From Caryophanales bacterium UBA4682 (GTDB lineage Bacteria > Bacillota_I > Bacilli_A > RFN20 > CAG-288), in assembly GCA_002404995.1 (NCBI GenBank), contig DHKY01000001.1, forward strand, positions 35,422 to 99,421: DNA of 64,000 nt, given 5' to 3'. Numbering within the stretch: the first letter of the stretch is position 1; each line of letters begins with the position of its first letter. Both the position numbers and the translations under genes were made by a program. The notes under the pieces are model-generated. The model made no database searches. It was not told where the DNA came from and saw only the letters and a program-made list of their open reading frames with translations. Positions 24,924-32,841 of this stretch are shown piece after piece.

Positions 24924-26132
24924 ATGTCAAAGAAAACAGTCAGTTTCGAAGAGCGGGAGATCAATATCTTATCCCGTTACTTCACAATCGATAAGGCAAA
25001 AAAGTCAAGGACAATAAACCTTTACTTTGATTCGTCCGAAGATTTGTTGGAAAATTCTCATCAGAAGGAAGAAGATCGTTTTTTCTCCAACGAAATCAGG
25101 AATGAAATCCAGAACGATCTTGCTAAAAGGCCAAGTACTTATCGTGCCGATATCGTTCTTCGTGTCAAAGATTATGGCAACAGGCAACCAGAAACCCTCA
25201 ACAGCAAACTGAATGATAGCTTTTCCAGGATGGGCTATTCGCACCAGAATTCAAGAAAAAACACTTGGTTTGCAGCAACCAGGCTGATACTTTTCGGTTT
25301 AGCCACCCTCTACCTAAGGTATTTTCTTCAGACCGAGGGCATCCTCACGGATCAGACGACCAACAAAGAAATCATCAAGGAGATTATGGATACCACAGCT
25401 ACGGTCTTCATCTGGGAAGCTGTCTCAATTCTCCTCGTGACTCCGAGCGAAGATACATTGATCAATATTTCCGCTATCCGGAAAATCAAATCCATTTCCT
25501 TTGCGGATCAAGACGGAAATATTCTTCTTGTCTACTCCTCTGGAAAGGCAAAAGGAAAATACAAGCCGCTGGCTTCCTTCAAGAAAAGCGCACGCGTTGG
25601 TCTCTTGGTTGCCGGAGGAGGTCTCTGGGGCATGGGATTCACGATGCTCCTCAGCAGGATTTCCGTATTCCTTCATCCTGAGACCCTGAAATCCAGGATA
25701 ACTTCGGATGGCGACGCAAAAGTCGTTTTCACCATTTTCACTATTTTCTCAACTGTCTTTATTCTCTCCTGCTTTTTCGCCGGAATCGGTGCCTTTAATC
25801 TTTATAATCATTCTTCCCGCTTCCGTACCTTGTCTATCATCGGCAATATCGTTGTCGCTCTAGTCTTTGGCATCGGACTCTATGCAGGCATCGCCACAGG
25901 GAACAGCAAGCTGATTATCCAATGCGGATTCACGTTCTTCTTCCTCATCGTTTCTGTTCTTTCTTCTTTGCTTCAGATGCAAAAGAGAACCAACATCAGG
26001 GATACTTCGCTTGTCGTCAAACTGGAAACTGCCCAAAACAAGAGGCAGGATGACATCGAAAAACGAGTTGCTGAAATCCAGAAACGCCAGAAGCAGGAAG
26101 CCAAAGAAGAGAAAAAGCACCACAGGAAATGA
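24924..26132 (+). CDS. Multi-pass membrane protein of unknown function
   Basis: 402 residues; SD AAAGGTGG. A soluble N-terminal region (1-110) is followed by about six TM helices: roughly 115-135, 150-170, 225-245, 270-295, 310-325 and 335-350. The C-terminal tail (about 365-402) is a charged coiled coil of E, K, Q and R. I do not recognise the family. It overlaps the next membrane gene by ATGA, which in turn overlaps a ROK kinase, so all three are one translationally coupled unit. Confidence 0.75.
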   Translation: MSKKTVSFEEREINILSRYFTIDKAKKSRTINLYFDSSEDLLENSHQKEEDRFFSNEIRNEIQNDLAKRPSTYRADIVLRVKDYGNRQPETLNSKLNDSFSRMGYSHQNSRKNTWFAATRLILFGLATLYLRYFLQTEGILTDQTTNKEIIKEIMDTTATVFIWEAVSILLVTPSEDTLINISAIRKIKSISFADQDGNILLVYSSGKAKGKYKPLASFKKSARVGLLVAGGGLWGMGFTMLLSRISVFLHPETLKSRITSDGDAKVVFTIFTIFSTVFILSCFFAGIGAFNLYNHSSRFRTLSIIGNIVVALVFGIGLYAGIATGNSKLIIQCGFTFFFLIVSVLSSLLQMQKRTNIRDTSLVVKLETAQNKRQDDIEKRVAEIQKRQKQEAKEEKKHHRK

Positions 26133-27007
26133 AAATCTTTCAGCGGACAAGGAAGTTCTTCTTCTCCTATTTCTACTTTATCCTTCTTCCCATCGCAATC
26201 AGGAGGGTAGGATATTCCTTTGCTAGGCTTCTGACCTATTTTGGTAGGAGAGCAGGCAGCCTTTATCTATCTAAGACAAGGAGGGAATCCCTAAAGGAAA
26301 GCCCGAGTCTTTCAAACCAGATCGAAGAATACTTTGCTCCGCTTCTGAAACATGATTTCGGTTCTGTCTTAGACACAACCCTGCATTTCAAAGAATGGCT
26401 GACGAAGAGGGGCGGATACAAAGAGACTATCACTGCAAGTGACGGCGATGTTACCCTCCTTTCCAATTTTGTCCTTGGACTCATGGAGTCTATCCAAATC
26501 TATAGGATCTTCGGATTTCTCTTAGAGCTCGGAACTTACTTCTTAGCGAATTTCCTGCTAAGTTTAGCTCTTCGGAACAAAAGGAAAGTCAAAAGAGGAA
26601 TCAAACGCTTTATCTGCCGTCTGCTGTTAAATTCCGTCTTATCGACTGTAATCATTGCCCTGCTTACCTATCTCTTCTCGCTTAGGCCATGGCTCGGAGG
26701 TATCTCATCGCTTTTCCTCTTTGTATTCCGCCTTTGGTTCATGCTCTTTTCCGCTTGGATACTTCAAGGAGAACAGAAGGTCCGCTTTTCTTCAGTCTAT
26801 CAATGGAAGAATGCTTCCGGATTCTATCTTGCCAACTTTGTCCTAAAGCTCGTTTCTACTAGGATCCTGCTCTTGATTTCCGTTTTCTTCAAAGGCGCAT
26901 ATTCCCTGTTTCTGCTTTCTTCCTCCTTCTACAGGTACTCAGATAACATTCTTATCTATCAAGGCGAAGGATATGTAGCCAGGCTACGGGACGGAGGACA
27001 GAAATGA
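26129..27007 (+). CDS. Membrane protein of unknown function
   Basis: 292 residues. Basic N-terminus, a soluble middle with FKEWLTKRGGY, then about four TM helices (roughly 115-150, 165-190, 193-215, 235-260). No family recognised. It overlaps the upstream membrane gene and the downstream ROK kinase by 4 nt each. The tight coupling suggests the two membrane proteins work as a complex, possibly with the kinase; that is inference. Confidence 0.7.
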   Translation: MKIFQRTRKFFFSYFYFILLPIAIRRVGYSFARLLTYFGRRAGSLYLSKTRRESLKESPSLSNQIEEYFAPLLKHDFGSVLDTTLHFKEWLTKRGGYKETITASDGDVTLLSNFVLGLMESIQIYRIFGFLLELGTYFLANFLLSLALRNKRKVKRGIKRFICRLLLNSVLSTVIIALLTYLFSLRPWLGGISSLFLFVFRLWFMLFSAWILQGEQKVRFSSVYQWKNASGFYLANFVLKLVSTRILLLISVFFKGAYSLFLLSSSFYRYSDNILIYQGEGYVARLRDGGQK

Positions 27008-27921
27008 AAAAAGCAATCGGAATCGATATCGGTGGGGCCCACGTAAAGATAGGGCTTGTCCGAGAAGATGGAATCCTGCAGGAAAAATCATGGATTGACT
27101 GCAGAGGAAAAACCATTGAAAAAATCAGGAAAGAATCCGCTGCTTTGATTCAATCCTATGCGCAAAAGGAGAACAACATCCTTGGTATAGGAATCGGATG
27201 TCCGGGCAGCATCGATAGCCGAAACGGCATCGTCCTTTACTCCAACAACCTGAAAAGGAAAAACATTCCCAGGAGAGCTTTTTTCGAAGAGGGAACACAG
27301 CTTAAGACAAGAATCACAAATGATGCGAATGCCGCCGTAATCGGAGAAGCCCGATTCGGAAAGGCAAGAGGCAGGAAAGATGTCGTTCTCTTGACTCTCG
27401 GTACCGGCCTCGGCAGCGGAATCATGGTCAACGGCGAACTAAGGGAAGGCAAGGACGGAACTGGCGCTGAAATCGGCCATAGGATTCTTTATAAAAACGG
27501 ACGTCTCTGCACATGCGGAAGAAGAGGCTGTGCCGAGAGGTATGTTTCCGCAACTGGTCTGGTCTTGAATGCACAAGAGTTCATGAAACAGTATCCAAAT
27601 AGTATCCTTTCTGAATCTAAAGAATTAACAATAAAAGACATTTTTCTCTTCAAGAACAAAGACAGAGCCTGCAAAGAAGCCATCAATTCCTTTGTTTCTG
27701 ATCTAAAAGAAGTCATTGTCAATACCAATATCCTCTTCCGTCCTGAGGCAATTCTTCTGGGTGGAGGAAGGTCCGATTTTTCCGCTTATTTTCTGCCCGA
27801 ACTAATAGAAAACATAAAAAAAGACAAATCCGGTTTTGAGGACAGCCACCATACAAAGATCTTAATAGCAGAAAGAAAGAACGATGCTGGTATTATCGGC
27901 AGTGCTTCTCTTTGGTTATAA
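27004..27921 (+). CDS. ROK-family sugar kinase
   Basis: 305 residues. N-terminal phosphate loop GIDIGGAHVKIGL, GIGCPGSID, catalytic Asp region TNDANAAVIGEARFG, LTLGTGLGSG and the ROK zinc signature CTCGRRGCAE. The family includes glucokinase and N-acetylglucosamine/mannosamine kinases; the sequence alone does not settle the sugar. It overlaps the upstream membrane gene by ATGA. Confidence 0.9.
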   Translation: MKKAIGIDIGGAHVKIGLVREDGILQEKSWIDCRGKTIEKIRKESAALIQSYAQKENNILGIGIGCPGSIDSRNGIVLYSNNLKRKNIPRRAFFEEGTQLKTRITNDANAAVIGEARFGKARGRKDVVLLTLGTGLGSGIMVNGELREGKDGTGAEIGHRILYKNGRLCTCGRRGCAERYVSATGLVLNAQEFMKQYPNSILSESKELTIKDIFLFKNKDRACKEAINSFVSDLKEVIVNTNILFRPEAILLGGGRSDFSAYFLPELIENIKKDKSGFEDSHHTKILIAERKNDAGIIGSASLWL

Positions 27922-27950
27922 AACATAGTTTTTCTTTTTTTCTATGCTTC

Positions 27951-27974
27951 TTTCTGTTATAGTAATAACAGAAA
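27951..27974. promoter_or_regulatory. Perfect inverted repeat upstream of the NfeD gene
   Basis: TTTCTGTTAT-AGTA-ATAACAGAAA: 10-bp perfect arms with a 4-bp spacer, 17 bp before the ATG at 27991 and just before the SD. No T run follows, so an operator or 5' leader hairpin is more likely than a terminator. A TTATAGT within it resembles a -10. Confidence 0.5.
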
Positions 27975-27990
27975 AAGAAGGGGGAATTCT

Positions 27991-28437
27991 ATGACACCGA
28001 ATCTTATCTGCGCAATTGTCTTTGTCTGTCTGGCCTTCATTTTCATTATTGCAGAAATCTGTACCGTCGAGCTTGTATCCATTTGGTTTGTAGTTGGTTC
28101 GCTCTTTGCTTTTGTCTTAGCAAGGATACCTCAGGTTCCGTACTATGTTTCCATCATTTCCTTCTTTGCCGTCAGTCTGATCAGGCTTTTCTCTTTAAGA
28201 CCGATTGCGAAGAAATTTTCCCCTCATCGAAGGAAATTCAATTCCGAAGGAAGGATTGGAAAGGAATTCGTTCTACGAAAACCGATTGGAAGCAACAAAT
28301 TAGGCGAAGTCAAAATCGGTGATGTCATCTACAACGCCAAATCCGTAAATAATAGGCCGATTGAAGAAGGAAAAGAAATTGTCATCAAAGCCATCGAAGG
28401 CAATACGTTAGTTGTCGAAGCAAAAAAGGAGAACTAA
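27991..28437 (+). CDS. NfeD-like membrane protein
   Basis: 148 residues. Two or three N-terminal TM helices (about 4-25, 30-45, 50-68) and a C-terminal OB-fold domain (about 85-145). SD AGGGGG. NfeD short forms pair with SPFH/stomatin proteins; the adjacent gene 4 bp downstream is one. NfeD-SPFH pairs are linked to membrane microdomain organisation and membrane-stress responses. Confidence 0.85.
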   Translation: MTPNLICAIVFVCLAFIFIIAEICTVELVSIWFVVGSLFAFVLARIPQVPYYVSIISFFAVSLIRLFSLRPIAKKFSPHRRKFNSEGRIGKEFVLRKPIGSNKLGEVKIGDVIYNAKSVNNRPIEEGKEIVIKAIEGNTLVVEAKKEN

Positions 28438-28441
28438 ATAT

Positions 28442-29407
28442 ATGCAGCCTGGATTAATCGTTACTATTGCAGTAGTCGCTGTCCTCTTCCTTATCATCCT
28501 CATCGTAGTGCTTTCTTCGTTCCGTGTTGTTCGGCAGACCGAAAACTTCATCATTGAGCGTTTCGGCAAATACCTGACCACCTGGTCTACTGGAATCCAC
28601 TTCCTCTGCCCGTTCATCGACCGTGTAGTAAAGAAAGTGTCTCTCAAGGAACAGATTTATGACTTCCCGCCCCAGCCCGTTATCACAAAGGATAATGTCA
28701 CCAGGCAGATTGATTCCATCGTTTTCTTCCAAGTCACGGATTCCAAGCTTTATACCTACGGAGTCGAAAATCCGATTGCCGGCATTGAGGCCTTAACAGC
28801 CACAACAAGGCGTAACCTTATCGGCGATCTTGATTTAGACGATACTCTGACAAGTCGTGATTATATCAATTCCAAGAGGCGTTCGATTGTCGATGAAGCC
28901 ACTGATCCTTGGGGAATCAAAGTCACCCGTGTCGAAGTCAAAAACATCCTCCCTCCGCATGATATCCAAGAAGCGATGGAAAAGCAAAGGCGTGCAGAAC
29001 GAGAAAAACGTGAGAAGATTCTCATTGCCGAAGGTGAGAAGACTTCTGCTATCACAATCGCCGAGGGTAAGAAGGAAGCAGCTATCTTAAATGCGGATGC
29101 CGATAAGCAAGCGAAAATCAAAGCCGCAGAAGCAGAAGCCGAAGCAATTCTGAAAATCAAGAAAGCCCAGGCGGATGGTGAACTCATGGTCCGTCAAGCA
29201 GAAGCCAAAGGTATCGAAAGGATCAACAATTCCAAACCGACAAAAGAATCCTTGGCTATCCGTTCCTTTGAAACCAGGGAAAAGGTTGCAGACGGAAAAG
29301 CAACCAAGCTCATCGTTCCATCCAATCTCCAGGATCTGACTTCCTACCTTGCCGTTGCCAAAGAAGCCGTGAAAGAAGAGAAGCCTGCTGAAGAAGTAAA
29401 GAAATAA
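28442..29407 (+). CDS. SPFH/Band 7 (stomatin-like) protein
   Basis: 321 residues, start at 28442 set by AAGGAG. One N-terminal TM anchor (about 5-25), a Band 7 domain (FRVVRQTENFIIERFGKY through RVEVKNILPP, to about 185), and an Ala/Glu/Lys-rich coiled coil (about 185-265). It resembles QmcA and other slipin/stomatin proteins that oligomerise at the membrane. Forms a two-gene unit with the NfeD gene, closed by a terminator. Confidence 0.92.
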   Translation: MQPGLIVTIAVVAVLFLIILIVVLSSFRVVRQTENFIIERFGKYLTTWSTGIHFLCPFIDRVVKKVSLKEQIYDFPPQPVITKDNVTRQIDSIVFFQVTDSKLYTYGVENPIAGIEALTATTRRNLIGDLDLDDTLTSRDYINSKRRSIVDEATDPWGIKVTRVEVKNILPPHDIQEAMEKQRRAEREKREKILIAEGEKTSAITIAEGKKEAAILNADADKQAKIKAAEAEAEAILKIKKAQADGELMVRQAEAKGIERINNSKPTKESLAIRSFETREKVADGKATKLIVPSNLQDLTSYLAVAKEAVKEEKPAEEVKK

Positions 29408-29421
29408 AAGACAACTAAAAC

Positions 29422-29462
29422 AAAAGGACTATTCCTGGAGAAGGGATAGTCCTTTTCGTTTT
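29422..29462. terminator. Terminator after the SPFH gene
   Basis: AAAAGGACTAT / ATAGTCCTTTT stem (29422-29432 and 29446-29456) with T-rich tail; convergent genes on both sides, so probably bidirectional. Confidence 0.8.
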
Positions 29463-29472
29463 ATTGGTTCCA

Positions 29473-30588
29473 CTATGCCGGATTTTCCGTCTTTTCCTTG
29501 GTCCTGTGAATGGAATACGGGAGTTTTTTATTCAGGACGATGCATAGCGGTGTAAACCGGAAGAAATAATAGATTGGAATCGATAAGGCAAGAATAAACA
29601 GCGTACCAACGAATGTGTACCTAATCCAGGAGAAATCCCACCTCTGGTTTGGTCCGATTGCAGCTGCCCATCCTTTTGCCATCAAACGATAAACTGGAAT
29701 GCCGATGCTTTGCTGGAAATTAAGGATAATCAAAGTCCTCTGTCCGATCTTTCCCATGATCTTGTTTGAGATTCCATAACTGATCCTAACGATCGAAAGA
29801 CAGCCAAGCAAAGCCAAAGGGAGAACAATATAATAAGGAGAAAAATTGCACCCCCACCTGCTAAGGTGTGCGTTATTGTAATACTTCAGAAGAAGCTGTT
29901 GAACAAATATGACAACAGCTATGCCTACAGCCCCACCTAGCAAGGATGGAATCCGTTTCCATAACAGCGCATTATGGAATTTCTTCAGTTCTTTAGAAGA
30001 GAAAACATAGCCAAGAAAAACAAATATCGTTCCGAAGAAAGCAGAATCCCTGCTCCAGATAAGAAAACCAGGAGTGAAGTAGTTGTAAACAATCGCCAAA
30101 GCAAGGAAAATGCTTGCATAAATTGATGAAAGCCAGAGTTTTCCCTTTCCAAGGGATACAATGCCATAGAAGAAAAGCTCGCTTGTAAACAAGGCACCGA
30201 CAAACCAAATCGATGTATATCTTCTCTCTTCCAAGCACTGGATCATCTGATTCACTAGCCAAGGCCAGGAAATAGCTTGATTATTCCCTTGGATGCAAAA
30301 AGTAATCCTAGTTACAAAAATAGAAACAAGGCAAAGGATAAAATATGGGATCACATAACTATGTATCTTTCGTTTCAGAAAGCCATAAAATCCTTCTTCT
30401 TTCCGGATTTTAATTGTCCTTCCGCTAAGAAAGAAAAACAACGGCATATGAAAAGCATCAATCCACGCGGTTTCCCTCTCCTGTCCTCGCAGATGGGCAA
30501 AGACCCTCAATGAAATGCCAATAAACTTAGCAACATCAATATACTCAATCCGCTGTCTATTCTCAGTTTTAATAATCTGGACTGTCAT
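29473..30588 (-). CDS. Membrane acyltransferase, family 3-like
   Basis: 371 residues with about ten TM helices. The N-terminal block YIDVAKFIGI, AHLRG and FHMPLFFFLSG is characteristic of acyltransferase family 3 (OafA/NodX-like), which moves acetyl or other acyl groups onto surface glycans or small molecules. The conserved His of the first motif is present (FAHL). SD GGAGGAAGG. Three glycosyltransferases elsewhere in the window could act on related surface polymers, but they are not linked in an operon. Confidence 0.85.
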   Translation of the reverse strand: MTVQIIKTENRQRIEYIDVAKFIGISLRVFAHLRGQERETAWIDAFHMPLFFFLSGRTIKIRKEEGFYGFLKRKIHSYVIPYFILCLVSIFVTRITFCIQGNNQAISWPWLVNQMIQCLEERRYTSIWFVGALFTSELFFYGIVSLGKGKLWLSSIYASIFLALAIVYNYFTPGFLIWSRDSAFFGTIFVFLGYVFSSKELKKFHNALLWKRIPSLLGGAVGIAVVIFVQQLLLKYYNNAHLSRWGCNFSPYYIVLPLALLGCLSIVRISYGISNKIMGKIGQRTLIILNFQQSIGIPVYRLMAKGWAAAIGPNQRWDFSWIRYTFVGTLFILALSIPIYYFFRFTPLCIVLNKKLPYSIHRTKEKTENPA

Positions 30589-30686
30589 TATTCCTTCCTC
30601 CGCTCAGATTCAATTTATATTGTAAACGAATTATCAGCAAAAAAAGATACAAAAGATAATCCTTTACTAAAAAAGTACATCAAACA

Positions 30687-30719
30687 ATAAAAAACTGCCT
30701 CTGGAATCCAGAGGCAGCG
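30687..30719 (-). terminator. Terminator after upp
   Basis: CTGCCTCTGG / CCAGAGGCAG perfect 10-bp stem (30695-30704 and 30708-30717). Minus-strand reading ends in TTTTTTATTG. Confidence 0.85.
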
Positions 30720-30728
30720 AAGATTGAT

Positions 30729-31385
30729 TTAATATTTGATAGTACCGAAGATACGATCTCCGGCATCGCCAAGACCAGGGCAAATATAAGCATGGTCATT
30801 CAGGCAACGATCAAGGTTTCCAATAAAGACAGGAATATCAGGATAGACTTTTTCGAAAGCTTCAACGCCTTCCGGAGCAGCAATAATGCAGATGAAATGA
30901 AGATTTTCACGTTTTGCACCATGCTTGATAAGCCTCTCCATAGCATCGATGGCCGAACCTCCGGTAGCAAACCTTGGATCAAGGACATAGATTTCACGTT
31001 CTTCTAAGGAGTAAGGAAGCTTGCAGTAATATTCGACTGGCTTGTGAGTTGCTTCATCACGATACCTTCCGAGATGGCCGACCTTTGCGCTCGGAACAAG
31101 TTCAAGCCTACCATCCACCATACCGAGTCCGGCACGTAGAATCGGAACAAAGCAAAGCTTCTTTCCGGAAATCATCTGAACAGTCGTCTTTTCGACCGGA
31201 GTCTGAATCTCGACCGATTCCGTCGGAAGAGCACGAAGAGCTTCATAGCCTTCCCTGACAGCAATTTCCTTAACTAAACGGCGGAATTCATTAGTTCCAG
31301 TGTGAACGTCCCGGAGCAAAGAAATCTTATGAGTGAGCAGAGGATGATTGAGGAGTGTGACATTCGGATACTTCTTTAAGTCCAT
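30729..31385 (-). CDS. upp: Uracil phosphoribosyltransferase
   Basis: 218 residues. PRPP-binding loop VLDPRFATGGSAIDA (the usual M/L pair after DP is RF here), ILRAGLGM and the C-terminal uracil-binding GDAGDRIFGT. Upp converts uracil and PRPP to UMP for pyrimidine salvage. SD AAAGGAG. Single-gene unit with its own terminator. Confidence 0.96.
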   Translation of the reverse strand: MDLKKYPNVTLLNHPLLTHKISLLRDVHTGTNEFRRLVKEIAVREGYEALRALPTESVEIQTPVEKTTVQMISGKKLCFVPILRAGLGMVDGRLELVPSAKVGHLGRYRDEATHKPVEYYCKLPYSLEEREIYVLDPRFATGGSAIDAMERLIKHGAKRENLHFICIIAAPEGVEAFEKVYPDIPVFIGNLDRCLNDHAYICPGLGDAGDRIFGTIKY

Positions 31386-31443
31386 AACGAAAGTCTCCTT
31401 TCTTTTATTTCCGGGATATTATTATACTGAATTTCATTCCCAT

Positions 31444-32076
31444 TTAAAACCCATATTTATCAATCCTCTCCTGATTGATTCTTTTCCCATGATCGTAATA
31501 TTTAAAATCCTCTTCTGTAATCTCTCGATAAACTTTGGCTGGCGCACCAAAAGCAACAACATTATCAGGAATGTCTTTCGTAACAACGCTTCCTGCTCCG
31601 ATTACAGAATTGTTTCCAACGTGGACTCCAGGAAGAATAGTACAGCAAGCACCAATCCAGACTCCATTTCCGATGACGACGGGCTTATTATATTCAATCC
31701 AGTGTTTTCTTAGGTTAGGATGAATAGGATGGGCAGCTGTGACAATCGTCACATTCGGGCCACACCTGACATTATTGCCAATAATGATTTCCGCATCATC
31801 AATTAGCGTCAGATTGAAATTGGCATAGAAATCGTCTCCAATCGAGACATGGCTGGCACCCCAGCTCGAGTGGAAAGGAGGTTCGATAACAATGCCCTTG
31901 CCTGCTTTCTTCAGCCTTTTTCTCAGCCTTTCCTCGCGAAGAAGAAAACTCCCTGGTTCTGCAACTGTGTTGTTATATTCGTTAACTTTTTGCCTCAATA
32001 CAATTTGTTCATCTCCAAGAACTCTAGGGTCATAGAGTTCACCGCTATTCAGCATTTTCCTGTGTCTGTCCTGCAT
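31444..32076 (-). CDS. Maltose/galactoside O-acetyltransferase-like protein
   Basis: 210 residues. N-terminal Mac domain (MLNSGELYDPRV), then a left-handed beta helix with hexapeptide repeats (VRCGPNVTI, NGVWIGACCTILPGVHVG, SVIGAGSVVTKDIP) and the catalytic His in TAAHPIHP. Uses acetyl-CoA to acetylate sugars, usually glucose or maltose. SD AAAGGAG upstream of the ATG. Confidence 0.9.
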   Translation of the reverse strand: MQDRHRKMLNSGELYDPRVLGDEQIVLRQKVNEYNNTVAEPGSFLLREERLRKRLKKAGKGIVIEPPFHSSWGASHVSIGDDFYANFNLTLIDDAEIIIGNNVRCGPNVTIVTAAHPIHPNLRKHWIEYNKPVVIGNGVWIGACCTILPGVHVGNNSVIGAGSVVTKDIPDNVVAFGAPAKVYREITEEDFKYYDHGKRINQERIDKYGF

Positions 32077-32114
32077 TCAATTAGTCTCCTTTGTTCTATT
32101 AATTTACCCTGTTT

Positions 32115-32143
32115 TTGCTAATTTTTCATCAAAAGAGTAAAAT
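32115..32143 (+). promoter_or_regulatory. Promoter giving a leaderless rluA-like mRNA
   Basis: -35 TTGCTA (32115-32120), 17-bp spacer, -10 TAAAAT (32138-32143), then exactly 6 nt to the ATG at 32150. Expected +1 is the A of the start codon. No SD. Confidence 0.6.
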
Positions 32144-32149
32144 AAGATT

Positions 32150-32803
32150 ATGAAACGCTCGTTCGATGTTCTTTACGAAGACAAAGATAGGATCGCCGTA
32201 ACAAAGAAAAGCGGGCTTTTGACAATAGCCAAAACCGAAGGCGATTTTCATAATCTTTATCATTATGTCCGGGATTACCTGAACCGGAAGAAGCAGAAAT
32301 GCTTTATTGTCCATCGTTTAGACCGCGATACTTCCGGTATCGTTCTTTTTGCAAAGAGTATTCCAAGGAAAGAAAAGCTCCAGTCTGTTTTCGAGAGTCA
32401 GGAAGTCGGTCGGTTCTATGAAGCAGTTGTCGTAGAAGACAGGAAAGAGCCTCTGCATATCCAGCAGTACATCAGCTATAACAAAAAATCTGGTAGGAGC
32501 TATGTCACCAAAGACAAAAAAGAAGGAAAACTCGCTATCACAGATATTGTGCCGGATCATAAAAGCGATTTAGGAACTGCTGTAAAAATCAAAATCGAAA
32601 CCGGAAGACAGAACCAGATTCGCCTTGCTATCGCATCTTCTGGATATACCCTATTAGGAGACAAGAAGTACAGTCATTCTTCTTTCAAGCGAAGGAGGCT
32701 GAACGAGTACAGGATTGTTCTTCCGAAAGACAAGTTCCGCAAGAACGTGTTTTATCTCAAACCACTCTGGCTGAAGAGGAACGATAGTTTTGATTTCGAA
32801 TAG
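32150..32803 (+). CDS. RluA-family pseudouridine synthase
   Basis: 217 residues, a short member without an S4 domain. Catalytic motif HRLDRDTSGIVLFAK with the nucleophilic Asp; GRQNQIRL replaces the usual GRTHQIR. Isomerises uridine in rRNA or tRNA; the target cannot be told from sequence. Transcribed from a promoter that abuts its start codon; the next gene's -35 begins right at this stop codon. Confidence 0.88.
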   Translation: MKRSFDVLYEDKDRIAVTKKSGLLTIAKTEGDFHNLYHYVRDYLNRKKQKCFIVHRLDRDTSGIVLFAKSIPRKEKLQSVFESQEVGRFYEAVVVEDRKEPLHIQQYISYNKKSGRSYVTKDKKEGKLAITDIVPDHKSDLGTAVKIKIETGRQNQIRLAIASSGYTLLGDKKYSHSSFKRRRLNEYRIVLPKDKFRKNVFYLKPLWLKRNDSFDFE

Positions 32804-32832
32804 TTGCAAAGATTCAAAGGAATCCTTATCAT
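32804..32832 (+). promoter_or_regulatory. Promoter of the GT4 gene, nearly leaderless
   Basis: -35 TTGCAA (32804-32809), 17-bp spacer, -10 TATCAT (32827-32832). Expected +1 about 32839, 3 nt before the ATG at 32842. No SD. Confidence 0.55.
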
Positions 32833-32841
32833 TTCATTACC

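Noticed and set aside
29985..30262. Two short minus-strand frames inside the acyltransferase gene
   Set aside because: Out-of-frame shadows of the acyltransferase; no independent start signals.
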